Made by a program: the position numbers and the translations under genes
The notes under the pieces: model-generated
What the model was told of the DNA's origin: nothing
The model's database searches: none
The model's input: only the letters and a program-made list of their open reading frames with translations
In this document: positions 1 through 7,297 of the stretch, in pieces
How the letters are laid out: every line of letters begins with the position of its first letter
Numbering within the stretch: the first letter of the stretch is position 1
Assembly (NCBI GenBank): GCA_026986655.1
Contig: JALSOD010000079.1
Coordinates: 1 to 14,668, forward strand
Reading direction: 5' to 3'
DNA from: Caldifarciminota bacterium
GTDB taxonomy: Bacteria > Hydrothermota > Hydrothermia > B15-G9 > WFZT01
Length of the DNA: 14,668 nucleotides

Positions 1-1
1 G

Positions 2-586
2 TTTCCTATCTGTAATTGCATAAAAAATTTAAACGAGGGAACTGTAAAACTACTTTTAAAGAAATCAGAAGACTTTGATGACAAAGAGATTTACCTGTCA
101 TTTAAGTCATTCATTCAGAGCCTTGCCTTTCCAAGAATTTTTTATCTCGAGTATACTGCTTATTTGAGTGATCAGCATGGAGATCCTGACAAGTGTGAAA
201 AAAATTTTAGAACTTTGATAAATTTCTGTAAGTCAAATGGATATTTTTTCTATGCAGAAAGAGCCCTGATATCACTCGGCAAATGTATGATGAAGAGGAA
301 AAAATACGATGCATCTCTGTCTGCATTTGAGGAACTAATTTCTCTTTTGAAAGTTTCAAATTCTTTATTCTTTGAAGCAGTTTCATATTACTATATGCTG
401 GAGATCTATCTTTTAAAAGGTGAAAATGAAAAGATATATACAGTCTTTGACAAATTTAATGGACTTATGAAAATTCTGGAAGAAAAAAGCGAGAAGTTTA
501 AAGACACAGAGCAATTTTTTGAGAAAGCGCCTTTGCTTAAAAGAATGATTGAATTACGCAACAAGATTGCTGGTGAACGATTATAA
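2..586 (+). CDS. TPR-like helical repeat protein, 3' part only (5' end outside window)
   Basis: The reading frame is open from base 2 to the TAA at 584-586, giving 194 residues, so this is the C-terminal part of a longer protein. The TTG at 164 is not needed as a start, because the frame continues upstream without a stop. The fragment is made of amphipathic helices. The stretch with AERALISLGKCMMKRKKYDA followed by LSAFEELISLL resembles a tetratricopeptide repeat pair (small residues at the A/G positions, a bulky aromatic after them), and a second, weaker helical pair follows. The C-terminus is lysine- and glutamate-rich. TPR arrays mediate protein-protein contacts; in bacteria such tails often end large regulatory proteins (kinases, cyclases, ATPases), but the catalytic part, if any, lies outside the window. 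The next gene is 202 bases downstream with its own promoter, so this gene probably ends its transcription unit. Function unknown. Confidence 0.7.
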   Translation, partial: FPICNCIKNLNEGTVKLLLKKSEDFDDKEIYLSFKSFIQSLAFPRIFYLEYTAYLSDQHGDPDKCEKNFRTLINFCKSNGYFFYAERALISLGKCMMKRKKYDASLSAFEELISLLKVSNSLFFEAVSYYYMLEIYLLKGENEKIYTVFDKFNGLMKILEEKSEKFKDTEQFFEKAPLLKRMIELRNKIAGERL

Positions 587-747
587 TTTTTAAGCCGATA
601 AAGGACACAAATGAATTCCGGTATCACGTGTAAGAGATTTTAAAAATATTTCAGGGATAGATACTGTCCAAATCCTCTCTAATCCAGCAGGGGGTGATAT
701 TAAGATGAGTGTCGAAAGGTAACTTCATAAACTCTGAGATGATTCAT

Positions 748-777
748 TTGACATCGAACAAATGTCCCAATTATAAT
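748..777 (+). promoter_or_regulatory. Consensus sigma70-type promoter for the polyprenyl synthase gene
   Basis: A perfect TTGACA (748-753) and a perfect TATAAT (772-777) are separated by 18 bases. The -10 ends 11 bases before the ATG at 789, so transcription should begin around 784-786 and leave only about 3-5 bases of leader. No Shine-Dalgarno sequence precedes the ATG. The 587-788 gap contains nothing else I can recognise. Confidence 0.75.
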
Positions 778-788
778 TACATCGGCTT

Positions 789-1745
789 ATGAAGGTTGAC
801 GAAAAATTAGCACAGGTATATGAGCCCATACTCCCATCTCTTGAAAAAGTGGAGGAGGAAATTCTTAAGAGACTGACGATAGATTATGATTTTCCTCTCA
901 AAAAGTATATCGCGATGGGTAAGAGATTAAGGCCAGCCTCACTTCTTTTTATGGCAAGGGCGTATTCTGGGTTTGAAAGAGATGCTATTGTTCTTGCAAC
1001 GGCTATAGAGCTTGTTCATGCCTCCTCTCTTATCCATGATGACATCGTGGACGAGGCTCAGTATAGACGCGATAATCTTGCGTTAAACTACAGGTTTGGT
1101 AATTCTGTTGCCGTTCTCGCTGGTGATTTTGTATTTTCCCGTGCTATTATGGCTACAAACGAACTAAGAAACCCTGATATAATGGATGTATTCCTGTCAT
1201 CGGTTCTTGTAATGGTTGAAGGTGAATTTCTTGAGGAGATACTGAAATTCGAGGATAGATTAAAGGAGGATTTCTATTACAAAGTGATTTATAAGAAGAC
1301 AGCGTCTCTCTTCGAGGCAAGCTTTACTCTCGGCGCGCTCTGGCGTGGTCTTGACAAAGAGATGCTGGATGTGGCAAGAAAAATTGGCTACAGCTTCGGG
1401 ATGGCTTATCAAATTATAGATGATTGTGAAGACTTATTTTCTGATACGGATAGTGATATTGACCTGGAGAAAATCACACTACCGGTTATAGGAGCACTTA
1501 TTAACTCCGACGACCATGTTAAAATTTCACTTGACATGGGGCTTGATGAGCTCAGAAAGTTTGTATTTGATAACAAGGGGTATGACTATGCCCTGAAAAA
1601 GTCGAGATTTTTCATCGAAACGGGTAAAAAATTGGTGGATAAATTACCGGATCCTGATGTGATAGAAAATCTTGGTAAATTCTTCGATTACCTTGACTAT
1701 AAGAGAGAAAAAGTTTTAGAAAATGTAACCTCCCCCTCCGTTTAG
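789..1745 (+). CDS. Trans-polyprenyl diphosphate synthase (IspA/IspB family)
   Basis: The 318-residue protein has the usual length of a bacterial short/long-chain trans-prenyltransferase, which condenses isopentenyl diphosphate onto an allylic diphosphate to make quinone side chains or lipid-carrier precursors in the cytosol. Visible motifs are GKRLRP (44-49), the first aspartate-rich motif DDIVD (84-88) followed by the arginine pair (93-94), KKT around 169-171, and the second aspartate-rich motif DDCED (211-215) with ITLP after it. The residues 4 and 5 places before the first DDxxD are both serine. Known family rules put a bulky aromatic there in farnesyl/geranylgeranyl synthases and a small residue in long-chain enzymes, so a long-chain product (octaprenyl-like) is inferred. 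The usual RRG after the first motif is RRD here. The start is fixed by the near-leaderless promoter. It converges on the minus-strand MBL gene with 14 bases between stops. Confidence 0.9.
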   Translation: MKVDEKLAQVYEPILPSLEKVEEEILKRLTIDYDFPLKKYIAMGKRLRPASLLFMARAYSGFERDAIVLATAIELVHASSLIHDDIVDEAQYRRDNLALNYRFGNSVAVLAGDFVFSRAIMATNELRNPDIMDVFLSSVLVMVEGEFLEEILKFEDRLKEDFYYKVIYKKTASLFEASFTLGALWRGLDKEMLDVARKIGYSFGMAYQIIDDCEDLFSDTDSDIDLEKITLPVIGALINSDDHVKISLDMGLDELRKFVFDNKGYDYALKKSRFFIETGKKLVDKLPDPDVIENLGKFFDYLDYKREKVLENVTSPSV

Positions 1746-1759
1746 AAATCCTTCAATAT

Positions 1760-2587
1760 CTACTGATTAAATTTCTCGAGAGAGAATTTTCCATCTTTTA
1801 GTAACAGTTTCCCCGCCGTTGGAATTCTGTCATGTTCAAAAAATAGAGTATAATCATTCTTTATAAATTCGACATAAAGTTCTTTTTTCTTCTCAAGGGT
1901 ATCAACGGGGAAATTATCGTAGGCCATAATATAGGGGAGTGGTACGTGTAGGCTCATGGGTACAAGATCTCCTAAAAACACTCCAAATTCCCCGTTACTT
2001 TCAACAATAACTATCTCGTGTCCGGCTGTATGTCCGCCCGTCTTAATAACTCTTACCCCCTTTGCTATTTCTGTATCACCGTCAAGAAGCTCAATTTTCT
2101 CCTTAAGAGGTAAAATATTTTCTTGCAGGTAGCTTGCCTTCGTCCTCTCATTGGGATGAGTTGCCCAGGTCCATTCTTCTTCCTGTACATAGTAAGTGGC
2201 ATTGGGGAATGCAGGAACGAGTTCCATGTACTGGTTATAAATCGTGGTACCACCTGCATGGTCAAAGTGTAGGTGAGTTAAAATAATCTTTGTTATATTT
2301 TCTGGACCAAAGTCAAGTCCATCAAATGCATTTTTAGGATTGATATCGTATATTTTTTTGAGTTTGTCACTCCATTTGTTCCCTATACCTGTGTCCACAA
2401 GGATAAGCTCTTTGCCAGCTTTAATTACAAGAACATTGGTCCCCATAGGGATTCTATTCAGGTCATCACACTCAATAATTTTATTCCATAGAACCTTTGG
2501 AACAACACCAAACATTGCCCCGCCATCGAGGGCGAAAGTGCCGGCTGATAAGTGAAAGACTTCAAAATCACCTACTTTATACTTCAT
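1760..2587 (-). CDS. Metallo-beta-lactamase-fold hydrolase (AHL-lactonase/glyoxalase II-like)
   Basis: The protein has 275 residues from the chosen start. The zinc-binding signature is complete: HLHFDH (H105, H107, D109, H110), GHTAGH (H186, H190), the bridging aspartate in GDL (D207) and a late histidine in FEHD (H252). An early VDTGIGNKW motif (64-72) is also typical. This is the class B lactamase fold as used by lactonases, glyoxalase II and related hydrolases; the substrate cannot be read from the sequence. The N-terminal DGGAMFGVVPK stretch marks a widespread uncharacterised subfamily. An upstream ATG at 2593 directly abuts the AGGAGG element, leaving no spacing, whereas the ATG at 2587 sits 7 bases from it, so I chose 2587. 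The start lies inside the end of the CTP synthase gene (11-base overlap), implying translational coupling. No signal peptide, so probably cytosolic. Confidence 0.85.
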   Translation of the reverse strand: MKYKVGDFEVFHLSAGTFALDGGAMFGVVPKVLWNKIIECDDLNRIPMGTNVLVIKAGKELILVDTGIGNKWSDKLKKIYDINPKNAFDGLDFGPENITKIILTHLHFDHAGGTTIYNQYMELVPAFPNATYYVQEEEWTWATHPNERTKASYLQENILPLKEKIELLDGDTEIAKGVRVIKTGGHTAGHEIVIVESNGEFGVFLGDLVPMSLHVPLPYIMAYDNFPVDTLEKKKELYVEFIKNDYTLFFEHDRIPTAGKLLLKDGKFSLEKFNQ

Positions 2588-4196
2588 TTCCATACCTCCT
2601 GTATTTTGCAGCTTTCACAAAATGATGAAAAATTGGGTGTGGCCTCATGGGACGAGATTTAAATTCAGGATGAAACTGAACACCAATGAAAAATGGATGG
2701 TCCTTTAATTCTATAATCTCAACAAGATAACCATCAGGGGATTCACCAGATACAATCATTCCATTTTCCTCAAAGATTGATCTGAATTCTGGATTAAATT
2801 CGTATCTATGACGGTGTCTTTCATAGATAATATCAACTTTACCATAAATTTCGTAGGTTTTCGTACCGGGTTTAATTATCGCTGGATACGCTCCTTTTCT
2901 GAGGGTACCTCCATACCTTTTAATACCTTCCTTCTCCGGTAGAATTGTAATAATCGGAAAGGAAGTATCAGGGTCAAATTCCGTTGAATTTGCGCCTTTA
3001 AATCCAAGTACATTACGAGCAAATTCTATGGAAGCGAGTTGCATTCCGAGGCAGATACCAAAGTAGGGCATTTTGTTTTCCCTTGCATACTCAATTGCTT
3101 TGATCTTCCCTTCAATTCCCCTTTGTCCGAATCCTCCAGGCACAAGTATTGCGTCCACATCACTAAATTCTTCAGAAATATCTCTCATTTCCTCTAACTT
3201 CTCTGAATCTATGTACTTTAACTCAACCTTCACATTGTTAGATACAGAAGCGTGTACAAATGATTCTGAAATACTCTTGTAGGAATCTTTAACATCGACG
3301 TATTTGCCGACAATACCAATTCGAACTTTTTGCTGGAGATTGAGCAATGTATTTGTGAAATTTTCCCAGTCCGAGAGGTCAATTTTCTTTGACGGTTTTA
3401 GCTTCAGTCCCTGAAGAATATTTTCGTCAACCCTTTCTTTGTGAAGAATCAGTGGAGCTTGATAGATGGTCGGGAGGTCCGGCATCTCAACAACCCTTTC
3501 CCTTGGAACGTTGGTAAAGAGGGAAATTTTGTCTCTAATCTCATCTCCAATTGGCATCTCTGACCTGCAAATAATCAGATCGGGCTGGATTCCTATCTCT
3601 CTCAATTTCATGACAGAATGCTGAGTCGGCTTTGTTTTGAGTTCACCGATGGATCGTATATAGGGAACGAGTGTAACGTGGATGAAAAAGGTGTTACCCT
3701 CTCCGTATTCAAGTCTCATCTGTCTAATGGCTTCAAGGAAGGGTAGACTCTCGATGTCACCGACTGTCCCTCCGATCTCCACAATTATGACATCATCTTT
3801 ATTCAATACAAGTTCCTTAATTCTTAGTTTGATCTCGTCTGTGAGATGGGGGACAACCTGGACAGTCTTGCCCAGGAAGACTCCTTCTCTTTCCTTTTGA
3901 ATTAGAGATTCATAAATCTGTCCGGCTGTGGCGTTGTTTTTACGCGATAAATCCTGATTGAGAAAGCGCTCATAATGACCCAGATCAAGATCTGTCTCTG
4001 CTCCGTCATCAGTTACAAACACCTCTCCATGCTGGAATGGATTCATAGTACCAGGATCTACGTTGAGGTAGGGATCCAGCTTCAGAGGTCGTACAGTATA
4101 GCCGTGTCTTTTGATAAGTAGTCCTATAGAGGAAGTAGCTATTCCTTTACCAAGGGATGATACAACTCCACCTGTGACAAAAATATACTTTGGCAT
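2577..4196 (-). CDS. pyrG: CTP synthase
   Basis: The 539-residue protein has the standard length and two-domain layout. The N-terminal amidoligase domain begins KYIFVTGGVVSSLGKGI with the P-loop-like ATP site, followed by the LDPYLNVDPGTMNPFQHGEV UTP-site region (about 40-59) and GGTVGDIE (142-149). The C-terminal class I glutamine amidotransferase domain starts near residue 290 and shows GFGQRG, the nucleophile in FGICLGMQ (C382) and the HPE pair (H509, E511). It converts UTP, ATP and glutamine to CTP in the cytosol. No key residue is missing. The ATG at 4196 has no Shine-Dalgarno; a TATAAT lies 6 bases upstream, suggesting a leaderless mRNA. It is the first gene of a two-gene unit with the MBL-fold hydrolase; that partnership is not a known pathway link. 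Confidence 0.98.
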   Translation of the reverse strand: MPKYIFVTGGVVSSLGKGIATSSIGLLIKRHGYTVRPLKLDPYLNVDPGTMNPFQHGEVFVTDDGAETDLDLGHYERFLNQDLSRKNNATAGQIYESLIQKEREGVFLGKTVQVVPHLTDEIKLRIKELVLNKDDVIIVEIGGTVGDIESLPFLEAIRQMRLEYGEGNTFFIHVTLVPYIRSIGELKTKPTQHSVMKLREIGIQPDLIICRSEMPIGDEIRDKISLFTNVPRERVVEMPDLPTIYQAPLILHKERVDENILQGLKLKPSKKIDLSDWENFTNTLLNLQQKVRIGIVGKYVDVKDSYKSISESFVHASVSNNVKVELKYIDSEKLEEMRDISEEFSDVDAILVPGGFGQRGIEGKIKAIEYARENKMPYFGICLGMQLASIEFARNVLGFKGANSTEFDPDTSFPIITILPEKEGIKRYGGTLRKGAYPAIIKPGTKTYEIYGKVDIIYERHRHRYEFNPEFRSIFEENGMIVSGESPDGYLVEIIELKDHPFFIGVQFHPEFKSRPMRPHPIFHHFVKAAKYRRYGNEV

Positions 4197-4202
4197 TTAT
4201 CA

Positions 4203-4208
4203 ATTATA
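4203..4208 (-). promoter_or_regulatory. -10 element of pyrG promoter, leaderless configuration
   Basis: A perfect TATAAT reads on the minus strand from 4208 to 4203 and ends 6 bases before the ATG of CTP synthase, which would put +1 at or next to the A of the ATG. I see no good -35 at 16-18 bases (best candidate TTCTTT, 4231-4226), so the promoter may be helped by a protein bound upstream or may be weak. Confidence 0.5.
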
Positions 4209-4236
4209 AATCAATCGTTATGAACAAAGAAACATT

Positions 4237-4263
4237 TCCTGGATTGGTGGAATAATTCCAGGA
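4237..4263. repeat. Inverted repeat upstream of pyrG promoter
   Basis: TCCTGGA (4237-4243) is mirrored by TCCAGGA (4257-4263) with a 13-base interval. It lies just upstream of where the pyrG -35 would sit, a position that would suit an activator or regulator site. Part of the left arm (ATTTCCTG) recurs directly at 4272-4279. The same arms could also form a simple RNA hairpin; function unproven. Confidence 0.4.
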
Positions 4264-4399
4264 GTCCTAAAATTTCCTGCTGGATTTGAAAAAAAATGAG
4301 ACTTCGTGAGAAATATTAATCACTTTTTTGCTCAGGAAGGAATTCTGAAAAAGGTTCCCTCTTAAGAATAGGACGTATGATGATGCTTGACTCTAAAAT

Positions 4400-4435
4400 A
4401 AATCCTTCTTCTAAAGAAGGAGAACAAAGGGAATG
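4400..4435. repeat. Decayed copy of the palindromic repeat seen at 7764-7801
   Basis: The 36 bases begin AAATCC, contain an 8-bp hairpin (TCCTTCTT, loop CTA, AAGAAGGA; 4403-4421), and end AAAGGGAATG. They align in the same order with the left half of the 7764-7851 element (AAATCC, hairpin, AAAGGGGGATG), with substitutions that keep the hairpin paired. This suggests one intergenic repeat family with at least two members in the window. Confidence 0.5.
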
Positions 4436-4473
4436 AATACCGCTAAAAGATATTCTTTCCCAGGAAGGTAGAT

Positions 4474-4503
4474 TAAAGAGGCGTATGAGGCCCTCTTTAT
4501 TTT
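4474..4503 (+). terminator. Possible hairpin terminator in the divergent intergenic region
   Basis: TAAAGAGG (4474-4481) pairs perfectly with CCTCTTTA (4492-4499) across a 10-base loop, followed by TTTT (4500-4503). It resembles a weak intrinsic terminator reading rightward, but no upstream plus-strand gene ends nearby, so it may just be another structured piece of repeat debris. Confidence 0.3.
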
Positions 4504-4550
4504 GTGTATTCAGTTTAATAAAAGAATTTTTGAACAACACCTTACACACT

Positions 4551-4580
4551 TTGATTGTTATTATTGCTATGTGTTAAAAT
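4551..4580 (+). promoter_or_regulatory. Promoter for the permease gene, leaderless configuration
   Basis: TTGATT (4551-4556), an 18-base spacer, then an extended -10 TGTTAAAAT with the hexamer TAAAAT at 4575-4580. The -10 ends 7 bases before the ATG at 4588, placing +1 at the start codon. There is no Shine-Dalgarno sequence. Confidence 0.6.
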
Positions 4581-4587
4581 TTTAAAA

Positions 4588-5700
4588 ATGAAAGCAGTTT
4601 TGAAATTAATCAAAAAGGACCTCGTCCTGACGGCCTCTTTTATCCTATTTGTAGTTCTATTGGTTTTATTTCCGAAATTCATCAAAAAATATCCAGCTTT
4701 TATTAACTGGAGAACAATTTTTTCACTGGCAGGATTAATTCTCATAACCACAGGGATTCGAAATAGTAACTATTTCGAGCAACTAACCGTCAGACTCTTA
4801 GGAAAGTTTCGTTCCGAAAGAAAACTTTTCTTGAGTGTTGTGCTATTCTCGGCGTTTCTCTCTACATTTCTCACAAACGATATAACACTTTTCATTATCG
4901 TTCCCCTAACGGTTAGTATCGCGCTTGCCCTTGAGAATGATATTGGTAAACTCCTTATTTTTGAGACTATCGCTGTCAATGTGGGGTCAGCCCTAACTCC
5001 TATCGGGAACCCACAAAATATTTTCATTTATAGACGCTGGGACGTGCCATTCGATGAGTTCATATTCAAAATGGCGCCTGTTACATTTTTGATGATGGTT
5101 CTCCTGTTTTTACTCGTCGTGATTTTTTCGTCGGGACGTAATCTAAAGATGAAGAAGGGAATCAAGACCATAAAAATCGACAAGCCCCTATTTTATCTTT
5201 CACTCGTAATGCTTGCCCTTTTCATCATTGCAATGGAGGTTAACATTGAGACTTACGCCTTTTTCATGGTTTTGATTATTTATTTGCTGGTAAGACGGGA
5301 TGTAATTTATAAATCAGACTGGCTTTTATTGCTCCTATTCATAATATTTTTTGTTGATTTCGGTATCCTCGGGAATCTTGAAATTATAAGAAAATTAATG
5401 CACGGACTGAATCTCAGGTCAGAAAGAATTATTCTTACCACATCTGCAGTGTTGTCACAGATTATGAGTAACGTCCCGGCTGCCATATTTATGGCCAATT
5501 TTACTGACAGGTGGTTGCCCATAGCCTACGGTGTAAACATTGGAGGCAACGGTATAATCATTGCTTCACTGGCCAATCTTATAACTCTCAGGCTTAGTGG
5601 GAGGCGGGATTTTTTCTGGAAATTCCACATTTACTCGATACCGTTTTTTGTCCTGAGTTTCATTCTAACCCTTATTTTCATTATTCCGATTTTTCGATAA
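4588..5700 (+). CDS. ArsB/NhaD-like (ion transporter superfamily) membrane permease
   Basis: The 370-residue, very hydrophobic protein should sit in the inner membrane with roughly ten helices. Two re-entrant-loop-like motifs mark the ion transporter superfamily (ArsB, NhaD, SLC13/DASS relatives): FLTNDIT (94-100) with TPIGNPQN (137-144) in the first half, and SQIMSNVPAAIF (290-301) with VNIGGNG (316-322) in the second, as expected for an inverted repeat topology. The substrate is not decidable: sodium/proton antiport, arsenite or dicarboxylate/anion transport are all possible in this family. An in-frame TTG at 4555 would add eleven residues, but the ATG at 4588 fits the promoter and the hydrophobic start better. 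The mutase gene follows after 22 bases, so an organic-acid substrate is tempting but unproven. Confidence 0.8.
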   Translation: MKAVLKLIKKDLVLTASFILFVVLLVLFPKFIKKYPAFINWRTIFSLAGLILITTGIRNSNYFEQLTVRLLGKFRSERKLFLSVVLFSAFLSTFLTNDITLFIIVPLTVSIALALENDIGKLLIFETIAVNVGSALTPIGNPQNIFIYRRWDVPFDEFIFKMAPVTFLMMVLLFLLVVIFSSGRNLKMKKGIKTIKIDKPLFYLSLVMLALFIIAMEVNIETYAFFMVLIIYLLVRRDVIYKSDWLLLLLFIIFFVDFGILGNLEIIRKLMHGLNLRSERIILTTSAVLSQIMSNVPAAIFMANFTDRWLPIAYGVNIGGNGIIIASLANLITLRLSGRRDFFWKFHIYSIPFFVLSFILTLIFIIPIFR

Positions 5701-5707
5701 CAGGGCT

Positions 5708-5713
5708 TATAAT
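5708..5713 (+). promoter_or_regulatory. -10 element of the mutase gene, leaderless configuration
   Basis: A perfect TATAAT ends 9 bases before the ATG at 5723, in the 22-base gap after the permease stop. No Shine-Dalgarno is present and the -35 region (for example TTCCGA, 5684-5689) is poor. It fits the pattern of the other head genes, but read-through from the permease promoter is also possible. Confidence 0.45.
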
Positions 5714-5722
5714 AAGCTTACT

Positions 5723-7297
5723 ATGCCTGGAAGAAAGTTTGAGAGTCTCTCAGGAATACCAATAAAGGAGATTTACAGACCCAGGGATCTTGAAGGGTTT
5801 GATCCAGAGGAGAAACTTGGGGAGCCAGGGCATCCTCCATTCACACGTGGTGTTTATCCCACTATGTATCGGGGCAGATTATGGACGATGCGACAGTATG
5901 CAGGATTTGGATCAGCCGAAGATACGAACAAAAGGTTTCTCTATCTACTTTCCCAGGGACAGACGGGTCTATCGGTCGCCTTCGATCTTCCGACACAACT
6001 CGGGTATGACTCAGATCATCCGCTTGCTGAGGGAGAGATTGGCCGAACCGGTGTGGCTGTCTCAACAGTAGAAGACCTATCCATTGTTTTTAGAGGGATT
6101 GATCTCGGAAGTGTCTCAACTTCAATGACTATTAACGCAACTGCTCCCATCCTCCTTGCCATGTACATAGTTATTGCGGATACTAATGGTGTACCTCGTG
6201 AAAAGCTTTCTGGAACCGTGCAAAATGATATCCTGAAGGAGTTCGCCGCAAGGGGGAATTACATTTATCCGGTTGAGCCATCAATGAGGCTGGTGGGTGA
6301 TCTTATTGAATTTTCCGCAAAGAATTTGCCAAAGTGGAACCCAATCTCAATTTCAGGCTACCATTATCGTGAGGCCGGGGCCACTGCTGTTGAGGAACTC
6401 GCGTTCACCTTTGCAGATGGAATTGCGTACGTTGAGGAAGTTAAAAAACGTGGAATAGATGTTGATAATTTTGCCCCGCGGCTTTCATTTTTCTTCAACT
6501 CCCACAATTACTTTTTCGAAGAAATAGCAAAATTCAGAGCCGCACGCAGAATCTGGTACAGAATAATGAAGGAGAGGTTTGGTGCCCGGAGTGAAAAATC
6601 CATGAGATTGAGGTTTCATACACAGACGGCGGGTTCGGCACTCGTCGCCCAGCAACCTTTAAACAATATCATCCGGGTAACTTTACAGGCACTCGCTGCG
6701 GTTTTAGGTGGTACTCAGTCACTTCATACCAACTCCTTCGATGAAGCCCTTGCATTACCTTCAGAGCTCTCGGCAACCGTGGCACTCAGGACACAGCAGA
6801 TTATAGCTTATGAATCCGGAGTCGCCGACTCTGTTGATCCCCTCGCCGGTTCTTATATGGTCGAAAGATTAACTGATCAGATCGAGGAACAAGTGTGGGA
6901 ACTTCTAAAACAGATAGACAATATCGGAGGTGCTGTTGAGGCAATAAAAACGGGATTTTTCCAGAGGAGAATAGAGGAATCCTCATACAAATATCAGATG
7001 GAAATTGAAAATGGTGAAAGAACAGTCGTGGGTGTTAATAGCTTCACAGTTGAAGAAGAACCCAAAATCGAGCTTCTCAAGGTCGATCCGGAAGTAGAAA
7101 GGAGACAACTTGAGAGACTCCATAGATACAAGAAAAATAGAGACCGGGATAAAGTTTTGAAATCTCTTGATAAACTGAGGAAAGCTGCGCTTGGTGACGA
7201 AAATTTGATGCCTTTGATCATTGATGCAATTAAGAACAGAGCAACTCTTGGTGAAATCTCTGATACTCTGAGGGAGGTGTGGGGTGAATTTAAATAA
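5723..7297 (+). CDS. Methylmalonyl-CoA mutase, catalytic (large) subunit without cobalamin domain
   Basis: The 524-residue protein matches the substrate-binding TIM-barrel half of methylmalonyl-CoA mutase, which interconverts methylmalonyl-CoA and succinyl-CoA with adenosylcobalamin. Recognisable blocks are YPTMYRGRLWTMRQYAGFGS (45-64), FDLPTQLGYDSDHP (87-100), GTVQNDILKEF (164-174), SGYHYREAGATA (211-222) and the HTQTAGSALVAQQPLNN region (299-315). Counting back from the histidine of SGYH (H214), equivalent to H244 of the Propionibacterium enzyme, Y59 matches its Tyr89 and R177 its Arg207. These two residues favour methylmalonyl-CoA over isobutyryl-CoA, where they change to Phe and Gln in isobutyryl-CoA mutase. 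The C-terminal B12-binding domain is absent, so a separate small subunit must be encoded elsewhere; none is in the window. The epimerase gene overlaps its 3' end by 14 bases. Confidence 0.95.
   Translation: MPGRKFESLSGIPIKEIYRPRDLEGFDPEEKLGEPGHPPFTRGVYPTMYRGRLWTMRQYAGFGSAEDTNKRFLYLLSQGQTGLSVAFDLPTQLGYDSDHPLAEGEIGRTGVAVSTVEDLSIVFRGIDLGSVSTSMTINATAPILLAMYIVIADTNGVPREKLSGTVQNDILKEFAARGNYIYPVEPSMRLVGDLIEFSAKNLPKWNPISISGYHYREAGATAVEELAFTFADGIAYVEEVKKRGIDVDNFAPRLSFFFNSHNYFFEEIAKFRAARRIWYRIMKERFGARSEKSMRLRFHTQTAGSALVAQQPLNNIIRVTLQALAAVLGGTQSLHTNSFDEALALPSELSATVALRTQQIIAYESGVADSVDPLAGSYMVERLTDQIEEQVWELLKQIDNIGGAVEAIKTGFFQRRIEESSYKYQMEIENGERTVVGVNSFTVEEEPKIELLKVDPEVERRQLERLHRYKKNRDRDKVLKSLDKLRKAALGDENLMPLIIDAIKNRATLGEISDTLREVWGEFK

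Larger units (their letters stand above)
4197..4587. other. 391-base divergent intergenic region with hairpins and decayed repeats
   Basis: No convincing gene lies between pyrG (minus) and the permease (plus). The region holds the two divergent promoters at its edges, an inverted repeat with TCCTGGA arms (4237-4263), an imperfect direct repeat starting ATTTCCTG (4234 and 4272), an 11-base match to the tip of the repeat at 7764 (CTTCGTGAGAA, 4302-4312), a decayed copy of that repeat (4400-4435), and a hairpin with TAAAGAGG/CCTCTTTA arms (4474-4499). A 77-codon minus-strand frame (4316-4549) runs through the repeats and shows no recognisable protein family. Confidence 0.6.

Noticed and set aside
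164..586. Short independent gene starting at TTG 164
   Set aside because: The same frame is open back to base 2 without any stop and the upstream residues look like ordinary protein, so the gene is truncated by the window edge, not started at 164.
4316..4549. 77-codon minus-strand frame in the pyrG-permease gap
   Set aside because: It runs through the hairpins and decayed repeats, has no Shine-Dalgarno or promoter at its start, and shows no recognisable family; likely chance or repeat-derived.
4555..4587. TTG at 4555 as the permease start
   Set aside because: It lies within the promoter spacer just after the -35 hexamer, so it would be upstream of the predicted transcription start; ATG 4588 fits better.
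5790..6071. 93-codon plus-strand frame inside the mutase gene
   Set aside because: It overlaps the conserved N-terminal mutase motifs in another frame and has no family features.
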